A DNA stretch of 5,969 bases from Jiangellaceae bacterium (GTDB taxonomy: Bacteria; Actinomycetota; Actinomycetes; Jiangellales; Jiangellaceae). The notes beneath the pieces are model-generated. The model was not told the origin of the DNA. It saw only the letters and a list, made by a program, of their open reading frames with translations, and did no database searches. The position numbers were made by a program, and so were the translations under genes. Of the stretch, positions 1 to 5,777 are shown piece after piece. How positions within the stretch are numbered: the first letter of the stretch is position 1; every line of letters begins with the position of its first letter. The stretch is from the NCBI GenBank assembly GCA_030146385.1, contig JASLBX010000085.1, positions 1 through 5,969 of the forward strand, read 5' to 3'.

Positions 1-104
1 GCCGGAGCGGTGAATTCGGCCGGCTGCCAGCTTGCTTCCATGACGTTTCCGGCCACCCCGAGCCCCAGGATGGCCACCAGCGTCATGCTCATCAGTCGCC
101 ACAT
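1..104 (-). CDS. 5' end of a divergent gene, possible secreted or membrane-anchored protein (partial)
   Basis: Reading the minus strand from ATG at 104 gives 34 codons with no stop before the window edge. The peptide starts MWRLMSMTLVAILGLGVAGN. It has one early Arg, then an uninterrupted hydrophobic stretch of about 15 residues, then a polar, Pro-containing segment (SWQPAEFTAP). This resembles a signal peptide or an N-terminal membrane anchor. I do not recognise the family. Internal in-frame ATGs at 92 and 86 are alternative starts. The frame stays open upstream of 104, but I found no ATG, GTG or TTG in the stretch checked back to about 175. There is no clear Shine-Dalgarno. A TATCCT hexamer (120-115, minus strand) lies ten bases before the ATG, which would suit a nearly leaderless transcript. 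The gene points away from gyrB. The call rests on start position and hydrophobic pattern only, so it could be a chance frame. Confidence 0.4.
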   Translation of the reverse strand, partial: MWRLMSMTLVAILGLGVAGNVMEASWQPAEFTAP

Positions 105-114
105 CGCGGTCCCA

Positions 115-120
115 AGGATA
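115..120 (-). promoter_or_regulatory. Possible -10 hexamer for the divergent gene
   Basis: The minus strand reads TATCCT here, matching the TANNNT form of actinobacterial -10 elements. A start about seven bases downstream would fall near 108, four bases before the ATG at 104. No convincing -35 hexamer is seen around 138-144. This is an inference from one short motif. Confidence 0.2.
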
Positions 121-184
121 GGGTCCGAACCGCCCGAAAACCACGATCGAATCGCCCGCCCAAATGACCACGTTAAGTGGGTAT

Positions 185-207
185 TTGCCATCGTTACGTC
201 TTGGCAA
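185..207. repeat. Spaced inverted repeat TTGCCA-N11-TGGCAA
   Basis: The arms TTGCCA (185-190) and TGGCAA (202-207) are perfect reverse complements separated by 11 bases. They lie in the divergent intergenic region. The half-site spacing of about 17 bp centre to centre is compatible with a dimeric regulator, but I cannot assign one, and six-base arms can arise by chance. Confidence 0.35.
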
Positions 208-267
208 CCCCGCAAAGGCCGGAAAATGCTCGTAGAGGATCCTGGCGAGGTGGCGGCCAAGCCGACG

Positions 268-287
268 CCTCCTATCCGGGTAGGGGG
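268..287 (+). repeat. Small hairpin-forming inverted repeat
   Basis: CCTCCTA (268-274) can pair with TAGGGGG (281-287) around a six-base loop, giving seven pairs of which one is G-U. No T-run follows, so it is not a typical terminator on the plus strand. It lies about 75 bases upstream of the predicted gyrB promoter. Its role is unknown. Confidence 0.25.
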
Positions 288-304
288 AATCGGCACGGGG
301 GAGT

Positions 305-337
305 ACGGGCCGCAGAGATGCCTTCACGGGCCGCAGA
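305..337 (+). repeat. Tandem 12-bp direct repeat, 21-bp period, upstream of gyrB promoter
   Basis: ACGGGCCGCAGA occurs exactly at 305-316 and again at 326-337. After each copy the sequence continues almost alike (GATG versus ATG). The 21-bp offset is two helical turns, so both copies face the same side of DNA. The second copy ends 26 bases before the predicted -10 hexamer, beside where a -35 would lie. This is the arrangement of a tandem regulator site, though no regulator is identified. The repeats are seen directly; the function is inferred. Confidence 0.55.
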
Positions 338-350
338 ATGCGGCTCTGCG
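311..350 (+). repeat. Nested inverted repeat upstream of gyrB
   Basis: CGCAGAG (311-317) is the perfect reverse complement of CTCTGCG (344-350). Inside it, CCGCA (331-335) and TGCGG (339-343) form a five-pair hairpin around GAA. The right arms are contiguous and the left arms are 13 bases apart. The structure overlaps both direct-repeat copies, so the two descriptions may reflect one regulatory element. It sits upstream of the predicted start site and would not be in the main transcript. No T-run follows. Confidence 0.4.
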
Positions 351-363
351 CCCGATTTAGAGG

Positions 364-369
364 TAGAAT
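364..369 (+). promoter_or_regulatory. Predicted -10 element of the gyrBA promoter
   Basis: TAGAAT matches the TANNNT -10 pattern and lies in a local AT-rich pocket within GC-rich DNA. A start about seven bases on, near 376, would give a leader of about 87 bases before the gyrB GTG. The hexamer at the expected -35 distance (around 341-346, CGGCTC) is poor. The promoter may therefore be weak without help or depend on DNA topology. Confidence 0.4.
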
Positions 370-381
370 TGAGGCACCATC

Positions 382-437
382 CAGGCCGCTCCGGCCCTCA
401 GCGGGCGCCCAGCGCCCGCGCCGGGCAGAGCGGCCTG
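382..437 (+). repeat. Large interrupted palindrome in the gyrB leader
   Basis: Three nested arms pair. CAGGCCGCTC (382-391) pairs with GAGCGGCCTG (428-437), ten pairs. CGGC (392-395) pairs with GCCG (420-423), four pairs. GCGGGCGC (401-408) pairs with GCGCCCGC (412-419), eight pairs around a CCA loop. That gives 22 almost all G-C pairs within 56 bases, broken only by a five-base left bulge and a four-base right bulge. It lies between the predicted transcription start and the Shine-Dalgarno. No T-run follows, so it is not a standard terminator. It could act as an RNA stem-loop in the leader or as a cruciform in supercoiled DNA. Confidence 0.55.
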
Positions 438-446
438 ACCCCTGGC

Positions 447-452
447 AGGAGG
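447..452 (+). promoter_or_regulatory. Shine-Dalgarno of gyrB
   Basis: AGGAGG is complementary to the 3' end of 16S rRNA and lies ten bases before the GTG at 463. It starts ten bases after the end of the large leader palindrome. An in-frame TAA at 457-459 rules out any start further upstream, so this site fixes the gyrB start. Confidence 0.8.
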
Positions 453-462
453 TCCCTAACCC

Positions 463-2499
463 GTGACTCAGTCGGAGATCCAGGTTGTGCCTGGAGTGGA
501 CGAGCTCGACGGTTCCTACAACGCTAGCGCGATTACCGTCCTTGAAGGACTCGACGCAGTTCGCAAGCGCCCCGGCATGTACATCGGGTCGACGGGTGAG
601 CGCGGACTGCACCACCTCGTATCCGAGGTCGTCGACAACTCGGTCGACGAAGCGTTGGCCGGTCACGCCGACCGCATTGACATCGTCCTGCTCGCAGACG
701 GCGGCGTTCGGGTGTCCGACAACGGCCGCGGCATCCCCGTTGACGAGCACCCCATCGAGAAGCGGCCCGCGCTCGAGGTCGTGATGACGGTGCTGCACGC
801 CGGCGGCAAGTTCGGCGGCGGAGGCTACAAGGTCTCCGGCGGCCTGCACGGTGTCGGCGTGTCGGTCGTCAACGCCCTGTCGCGCCGGGTCGAGGTCGAG
901 GTCGCTCGCGACGGTTACCACTGGCGACAGTCCTACACGTATGGCGTTCCCAACGAGCCCATCCAGCGCGGCGAGCCGACCACCGAGACCGGCACCATCA
1001 CGACGTTCTGGGCCAGCGACGACATCTTCGAGACCACCGACTACGACTTCGAGACGCTCTCGACCCGCTTCCGCGAGATGGCCTTCCTGAACAAGGGCCT
1101 ACTGATCACGCTCCGCGACGAGCGTCCCCAGAGCGTGGACGAGGGTGCGGCCGAGGACGTCGAGTCCGAGGAGTCGGCCGGCCCACGTGAGGTGCAGTAC
1201 AAGTACGAGCAAGGCCTCGTCGACTACGTAGCCCACCTGAACCGGGGCAAGGACGCGATCCACGCGACGACGATCTCGTTCGAGGCCGAGTCCAACGGCG
1301 AGACCGAGCAGGCCATGAGCCTCGAGGTCGCGATGCGGTGGAACGCCGGCTTCACCGAATCCGTCCACACCTTCGCGAACACCATCAACACGCACGAAGG
1401 CGGCACCCACGAGGAGGGCTTCCGGGCGTCTATGACGTTTCTGGTCAACAAGTTCGCCAAGGAGTGGGGCGTCCTCAAGGAGAAGGACCCGAACCTGACC
1501 GGTGAGGACGTCCGCGAGGGGCTGACCGCCATCGTCAGCATCAAGATCGCCGAGCCGCAGTTCGAGGGCCAGACCAAGACCAAGCTGGGCAACACCGAGG
1601 CCAAGAAGTTCGTCCAGCGCGTGATCAACGAGCAGCTCGGTGCCTGGTTCGAGCAGAACCCGGCCGAGGGCAAGATCATCGCGCGCAAGGCGCAGGCGGC
1701 AGCGGTGGCCCGGGTCGCCGCGCGCAAGGCCCGCGACGCCGCGCGCAGCCGTAAGGGCCTGCTCGGCGGCGCCGGCCTGCCCGGAAAGCTGGCCGATTGC
1801 CAGTCGACGAACCCGGACGAATGCGAGCTGTTCATCGTCGAGGGTGACTCGGCGGGCGGTCCGGCCAAGCAGGGTCGTGACTCGCGAATCCAGGCGATCC
1901 TCCCGATCCGAGGCAAGATCCTCAACGTCGAGAAGGCCCGCATCGACCGCATCCTGCAGAACCAGGAAGTGCAGGCGATCATCAACGCGATCGGCACGGG
2001 CATCCATGAGGAGTTCGACCTCAACCGGCTGCGGTACCACAAGATCGTGTTGATGGCGGACGCCGACGTGGACGGCCAGCACATCAGCACACTGCTGCTC
2101 ACCCTGCTGTTCCGGTTCATGCGTCCCGTGGTCGAGCAGGGCTACGTGTACCTCGCTCAGCCGCCGCTCTACAAGATCAAGTGGACGGGCCGGGACGTCG
2201 CTCCGGACTACGCGTACTCCGACGCCGAACGGGACGAGCTGGTCCGCCTCGGCATCGAGGCCGGCAAGCGGCTGCCCAAGGACGAGGGCATCCAGCGGTA
2301 CAAGGGTCTCGGTGAGATGAACGACGACGAGCTGTGGGAGACCACGATGGACCCGTCGCAGCGGCTCCTGCGCCAGGTCACGCTCGAGGACGCGGCTCAG
2401 GCCGACGACATCTTCACCACCCTCATGGGCGAAGACGTCGAGAGCCGGCGCAAGTTCATCCAGCGCAACGCCCGCGACGTCCGGTTCCTGGACATCTAA
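463..2499 (+). CDS. gyrB: DNA gyrase subunit B
   Basis: GyrB is the ATPase subunit of the A2B2 topoisomerase that introduces negative supercoils. The product has 678 residues, the normal size for actinobacterial GyrB. In order it shows: a GHKL ATPase domain with SEVVDNSVDEAL (general base Glu55, Mg-binding Asn59), DNGRGIP at 86-92 and the glycine lid GGLHGVGVSVVNALS at 126-140; a transducer domain (about 235-400, QTKTKLGN at 370-377); a TOPRIM domain with EGDSAGG at 460-466, PIRGKILNVEKA at 481-492 and the metal-binding DADVD at 533-537; and the C-terminal QRYKGLGEMN at 611-620 that contacts GyrA. An acidic insert lies around 223-241. The start is the GTG behind AGGAGG, with an in-frame stop two codons upstream. 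It precedes gyrA by 80 bases, so the two are probably cotranscribed. No key catalytic residue is missing. The gene could be confused with parE, but the adjoining gyrA carries a GyrA-box, which supports gyrase. Confidence 0.98.
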   Translation: MTQSEIQVVPGVDELDGSYNASAITVLEGLDAVRKRPGMYIGSTGERGLHHLVSEVVDNSVDEALAGHADRIDIVLLADGGVRVSDNGRGIPVDEHPIEKRPALEVVMTVLHAGGKFGGGGYKVSGGLHGVGVSVVNALSRRVEVEVARDGYHWRQSYTYGVPNEPIQRGEPTTETGTITTFWASDDIFETTDYDFETLSTRFREMAFLNKGLLITLRDERPQSVDEGAAEDVESEESAGPREVQYKYEQGLVDYVAHLNRGKDAIHATTISFEAESNGETEQAMSLEVAMRWNAGFTESVHTFANTINTHEGGTHEEGFRASMTFLVNKFAKEWGVLKEKDPNLTGEDVREGLTAIVSIKIAEPQFEGQTKTKLGNTEAKKFVQRVINEQLGAWFEQNPAEGKIIARKAQAAAVARVAARKARDAARSRKGLLGGAGLPGKLADCQSTNPDECELFIVEGDSAGGPAKQGRDSRIQAILPIRGKILNVEKARIDRILQNQEVQAIINAIGTGIHEEFDLNRLRYHKIVLMADADVDGQHISTLLLTLLFRFMRPVVEQGYVYLAQPPLYKIKWTGRDVAPDYAYSDAERDELVRLGIEAGKRLPKDEGIQRYKGLGEMNDDELWETTMDPSQRLLRQVTLEDAAQADDIFTTLMGEDVESRRKFIQRNARDVRFLDI

Positions 2500-2547
2500 C
2501 AGCGTTCGAGCAACCGATTCGGTGCTGAGCGCGTCATACGTAACGGT

Positions 2548-2562
2548 GCGGTCTTGTACCGC
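2548..2562 (+). repeat. Small hairpin in the gyrB-gyrA gap
   Basis: GCGGT (2548-2552) pairs with ACCGC (2558-2562) around a five-base loop, ending four bases before the gyrA Shine-Dalgarno. It has no following T-run. It might tune gyrA translation or be chance. I saw no clear promoter or terminator in the rest of the 80-base gap. Confidence 0.3.
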
Positions 2563-2566
2563 CTAT

Positions 2567-2572
2567 GGAGGA
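2567..2572 (+). promoter_or_regulatory. Shine-Dalgarno that fixes the gyrA start
   Basis: GGAGGA lies seven bases before the GTG at 2580. An in-frame ATG at 2565 overlaps this site and has no ribosome site of its own upstream. The GTG start is therefore preferred, and it gives an N-terminus beginning MTDD, like actinobacterial GyrA proteins. Confidence 0.8.
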
Positions 2573-2579
2573 AGTTCCC

Positions 2580-5500
2580 GTGACTGACGACACCACGACG
2601 TCGCCCGTCCCGCAGGGCGGCCGGATCGAACCGGTCGACCTGCAGGTCGAGATGCAGCGCTCGTACCTCGACTACGCCATGAGCGTGATTGTGAGCCGTG
2701 CGCTACCCGACGTCCGGGACGGGCTGAAGCCGGTTCACCGCAAGATTCTCTACGCGATGTTCGACGGCGGGTACCGGCCTGATCGTGGCTTCTCCAAGTG
2801 TTCCCGCGTCGTCGGCGACGTCATGGGCAACTACCACCCGCACGGCGACACCGCCATCTACGACACCCTGGTCCGCCTCGGCCAGTGGTGGTCGATGCGG
2901 TACCGGCTCGTGCAGGGCCAGGGCAACTTCGGCTCCCGCGGCGACGACCGCCAAGCCGCCATGCGCTACTGCCTGTCGGGGGACACTCGGGTACGGACGG
3001 CCGACGGCACGGTGCCCATCGCCGACATCGTGCCGGACGCCGAACCGAACTCGGATCATGACATCGATCTCAAGCTCTTCGGGCGCAGCGGCGAGCTTGT
3101 GCGGGCCACCAAGTTCTTCCACTCGGGCTCGCACCAAACCCTCCGTGTCCGGACTGCCAATGGCATCGAACTGACCGGCACATACAACCACCCTGTGCTG
3201 TGCCTCGTGCCAGTCGCCGGCATGCCGACGTTGCTCTGGAAGCTTCTCGAGGAGATCCAGCCTGGCGACATCGTCGTTGCTTCGCGTCCTGCAATCGCGG
3301 AGCTCCCGGATGCCCCGAACTCGGCTTGGCTTGCTCACGTGCCGTTCCTGGCGGACTTCGTCCGGCGGCCCGAGTCGGCGCGGAACTCCGTCGACCACAC
3401 CTGGCTGAAGCTGCACAACGTCGACCGGATCGATCGTTGGGAGCGTCGAGGCGCCGAGATCGCAGACCGCTTGACCGACGAGGCGTTCGCCGTCGTCGAG
3501 CCGCTGGTGGACGGCCGTTTCTACTACGCCGAGGTTGCGTCCGTCGAAGCGGCAGGCGTCCAGCCTGTCTACAGCGTTCGTGTCGACACCGACGATCACG
3601 CGTTCATCACCAACGGACTGGTCAGCCACAACACCGAGTGCCGGATGGCGCCGCTGGCCATGGAGATGGTTCGCGACATCGAAGAAGACGCCGTCGATTT
3701 CATGCCGAACTACGACGGCCGCAGCGACGAGCCTGTCGTTCTGCCGTCCCGCTTCCCGAACCTGCTGGTCAACGGCGCCGGCGGCATCGCGGTCGGCATG
3801 GCTACAAACATCCCGCCGCACAACCTCCGTGAGGTGGCCGCCTGCGTCGATTGGTACCTCGACAACCCGGAAGCCTCCAACGAGGAGCTGCTCAATGCAC
3901 TCCTCGAGCGGATCAAGGGACCGGACTTCCCAACCAGCGGGCTGATCGTCGGAACCACCGGCATCGAGCAGGCCTACCGCACCGGACGTGGCTCCGTCAC
4001 CATGCGCGCGGTCGTCGACGTCGAGGAGGACCAGAAGGGTCGCACTTGCCTGGTCGTCACCGAGCTGCCGTACCAGGTCAACCCGGACTCTCTCACCCGC
4101 AAGATCGCCGAGCTGGCGGACACCGGGAAGGTACCGGGCATCGCCGATCTGCGCGACGACTCGTCCGCACGGACCGGCATGCGCATTGTCATCGTGCTGA
4201 AGCGCGACGCCGTGGCCACCGTCGTCCGCAACAACCTCTACAAGCACACCCAACTGCAGGACACCTTCGGCTGCAACATGGTGGCCCTCGTCGACGGTGT
4301 GCCCCGGACGCTATCGCTGGACGCGTTCGTCCGACACTGGGTCGGCCACCAGATCGATGTCATCCGGCGCCGCACGGCCTTCCGGCTGCGCAAGCGGCGC
4401 GAGCGGCTGCACATCGTCCGCGCACTGATCAAAGCCATCGACGTCATCGACGAGGTCATCGCGCTTATCCGGCAGAGCCCGTCCGCGGCCGACGCCCAGG
4501 TTCGCCTACAGGACTTCCTCGAGATCGATGAGCTGCAGGCCCGAGCGATCCTCGACATGCAGCTGCGCAAGCTCGCTGCTCTCGAGCGGCAGGAGCTTCA
4601 GGACGAGCATGACACGCTGGTCGCCGCCATTGCCGAGCTCGAGAAGATCCTCGCGTCCGACGAGCGCAAGCGGCAGATCATTCGCGAAGAGCTCAGCGAG
4701 ATCGTCGAGAAGTACGGGGACGAGCGTCGCTCGCGGATCGTTCCGGCCGAGGGTGACCTCACCGCCGAGGACCTGATCCCCGAAGAGCCTGTCGTCGTCA
4801 CTATCACGCGCGGCGGTTACGCCAAACGGACGAAGGTCGACCTGTACCGGTCGCAGCGCCGTGGTGGCAAGGGTGTCCGTGGGGCGCAGCTGCGCGAGGA
4901 CGATGTGGTCGCGCAGTTCTTCGTCACGACCACCCACCACTGGATCCTGTTCTTCACCAACCGTGGACGCGTGTACCGGGCCAAGGCCTACGAGCTGCCC
5001 GAGCTCGCCCGGGATTCCAAGGGCCAGCACGTGGCCAATCTGCTGGCCTTTCAGCCGGACGAGAAGATCGCGCAGGTGCTCGCGATCCGTGACTACGAGC
5101 AGGCGCCGTACCTCGTGCTGGCCACGAAGAACGGCATGGTCAAGAAGACGCGGCTCACCGAATACGACTCGCCGCGCTCTGGCGGGCTGATCGCCGTGAC
5201 CTTCCGCCATGAGGACGACGAGCTGATCGGCGCCGAGCTGGTGTCCGCTAACGACGACATCCTGCTTGTGTCGCGCAAGGCGCAGGCGATTCGATTCACA
5301 GCCACGGACGAGCAGCTGCGGCCGATGGGACGCGCCACCGGCGGCGTGGTGGGCATGAAGTTCCGGGACGGCGACGAGCTGCTGTCGATGTCTGTCGTTC
5401 ACGACGGAACCGACTCATTTGTGTTTACGGTCACCAACGGTGGATATGCCAAACGTACGGTCGTTGAAGACTACCGAGTCCAAGGTCGCGGGGGGCTCGG

Positions 5501-5777
5501 GATCAAAGCGATGAAGATCAACGAGGAACGGGGGACTCTGGTGGGCGCGCTCGTGGTCGGCGAGGGCGACGAAGTCCTGGCCATCCGTGCGTCTGGTGGT
5601 GTGACACGGAGCCCCGTTCGTGACGTGCCAGCCAAGGGACGTGACACCATGGGTGTCAAGTACGTCAGCCTCGGTTCAGGTGATGCAGTTGTGGCGATCG
5701 CTTGGAACGCGGAGGATGAGACAGCAACAGAGTCCGTTCCACTGGAACCGACTGTCGAATCGAAGGGTGAAATCTAG
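2580..5777 (+). CDS. gyrA: DNA gyrase subunit A precursor, interrupted by an intein
   Basis: GyrA cuts and rejoins DNA and wraps it to set supercoiling direction. The precursor has 1065 residues; removing residues 131-351 (the intein) leaves 844, the usual GyrA length. In order: an N-terminal arm (RIEPVDLQVEMQRSYLDYAMS); the winged-helix breakage domain with GNYHPHGDTAIYD (Thr91 and Asp95 correspond to E. coli Ser83 and Asp87) and catalytic Arg129-Tyr130; the intein; then TECRMAPLAMEM and the tower and coiled-coil region (heptad-like helices around 4590-4720); then a C-terminal beta-pinwheel with GyrA-box QRRGGKG (precursor 759-765, mature 538-544) and a second related motif QGRGGLG (968-974, mature 747-753); and an acidic tail. 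The catalytic-domain stretch from WWSMRYRL to DDRQAAMRY differs from common GyrA at several usually conserved positions. The frame is intact across both intein junctions. GTG 2580 is chosen over ATG 2565 because of ribosome-site position. Confidence 0.97.
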   Translation: MTDDTTTSPVPQGGRIEPVDLQVEMQRSYLDYAMSVIVSRALPDVRDGLKPVHRKILYAMFDGGYRPDRGFSKCSRVVGDVMGNYHPHGDTAIYDTLVRLGQWWSMRYRLVQGQGNFGSRGDDRQAAMRYCLSGDTRVRTADGTVPIADIVPDAEPNSDHDIDLKLFGRSGELVRATKFFHSGSHQTLRVRTANGIELTGTYNHPVLCLVPVAGMPTLLWKLLEEIQPGDIVVASRPAIAELPDAPNSAWLAHVPFLADFVRRPESARNSVDHTWLKLHNVDRIDRWERRGAEIADRLTDEAFAVVEPLVDGRFYYAEVASVEAAGVQPVYSVRVDTDDHAFITNGLVSHNTECRMAPLAMEMVRDIEEDAVDFMPNYDGRSDEPVVLPSRFPNLLVNGAGGIAVGMATNIPPHNLREVAACVDWYLDNPEASNEELLNALLERIKGPDFPTSGLIVGTTGIEQAYRTGRGSVTMRAVVDVEEDQKGRTCLVVTELPYQVNPDSLTRKIAELADTGKVPGIADLRDDSSARTGMRIVIVLKRDAVATVVRNNLYKHTQLQDTFGCNMVALVDGVPRTLSLDAFVRHWVGHQIDVIRRRTAFRLRKRRERLHIVRALIKAIDVIDEVIALIRQSPSAADAQVRLQDFLEIDELQARAILDMQLRKLAALERQELQDEHDTLVAAIAELEKILASDERKRQIIREELSEIVEKYGDERRSRIVPAEGDLTAEDLIPEEPVVVTITRGGYAKRTKVDLYRSQRRGGKGVRGAQLREDDVVAQFFVTTTHHWILFFTNRGRVYRAKAYELPELARDSKGQHVANLLAFQPDEKIAQVLAIRDYEQAPYLVLATKNGMVKKTRLTEYDSPRSGGLIAVTFRHEDDELIGAELVSANDDILLVSRKAQAIRFTATDEQLRPMGRATGGVVGMKFRDGDELLSMSVVHDGTDSFVFTVTNGGYAKRTVVEDYRVQGRGGLGIKAMKINEERGTLVGALVVGEGDEVLAIRASGGVTRSPVRDVPAKGRDTMGVKYVSLGSGDAVVAIAWNAEDETATESVPLEPTVESKGEI
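2970..3632 (+). other. GyrA mini-intein inserted after the catalytic tyrosine
   Basis: A 221-residue in-frame insert splits MRY from TEC. It begins with Cys1 (CLSGDTRV, block A), has TYNHPVLCLV with Thr71 and His74 (block B), and ends with YSVRVDTDDHAFITNG (block F) and LVSHN with His220-Asn221 (block G). The next extein residue is Thr, a valid +1 nucleophile. These are the residues needed for self-splicing. The sequence closely resembles my recollection of the 198-residue Mycobacterium xenopi GyrA intein (PTLLWKL, LTDGRFYYAKVASV, AGVQPVYSLRVDT) and uses the same insertion point. No LAGLIDADG motif is seen, so it should splice but not home. Residues about 105-180 are a linker of roughly 75 residues between splicing halves, longer than in M. 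xenopi. By hand count, third-position GC is about 82%, against about 91% in the preceding 130 gyrA codons. Confidence 0.95.
5765..5770 (+). promoter_or_regulatory. Shine-Dalgarno-like site for the gene after gyrA
   Basis: GGGTGA, inside the last gyrA codons, lies six bases before the GTG at 5777. It is a modest match to GGAGG-type sites. Together with the one-base overlap of TAG and GTG it suggests translational coupling to gyrA. Confidence 0.4.

Noticed and set aside
10..360. A 116-codon plus-strand frame upstream of gyrB that might be the missing DUF721 gene
   Set aside because: The translation shows no recognisable family pattern, it overlaps the better-looking minus-strand start at 104, and it ends within the predicted promoter area.
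382..437. Intrinsic terminator or attenuator upstream of gyrB
   Set aside because: No T-run follows the stem; the next bases are GC-rich and lead into the ribosome site.
1099..2082. A 327-codon minus-strand frame inside gyrB
   Set aside because: It mirrors gyrB codons, is rich in Leu, Val, Arg and Asp without motifs, and has no ribosome site of note.
2565..2579. ATG at 2565 as the gyrA start
   Set aside because: It overlaps the GGAGGA ribosome site that serves GTG 2580 and has no ribosome site of its own upstream.
2500..2579. A separate gyrA promoter in the gyrB-gyrA gap
   Set aside because: I found no TANNNT -10 hexamer with a suitable -35; the TACGTA word at 2537-2542 does not fit.
2970..3632. 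A homing endonuclease within the intein
   Set aside because: No LAGLIDADG, HNH or GIY-YIG motif is visible, and the space between splicing blocks is too short for a full endonuclease.
2703..4253. A 516-codon open frame on the minus strand across gyrA and the intein
   Set aside because: It is antisense to a certain gene, has no recognisable domain, and long antisense frames are expected where third positions are nearly all G or C.
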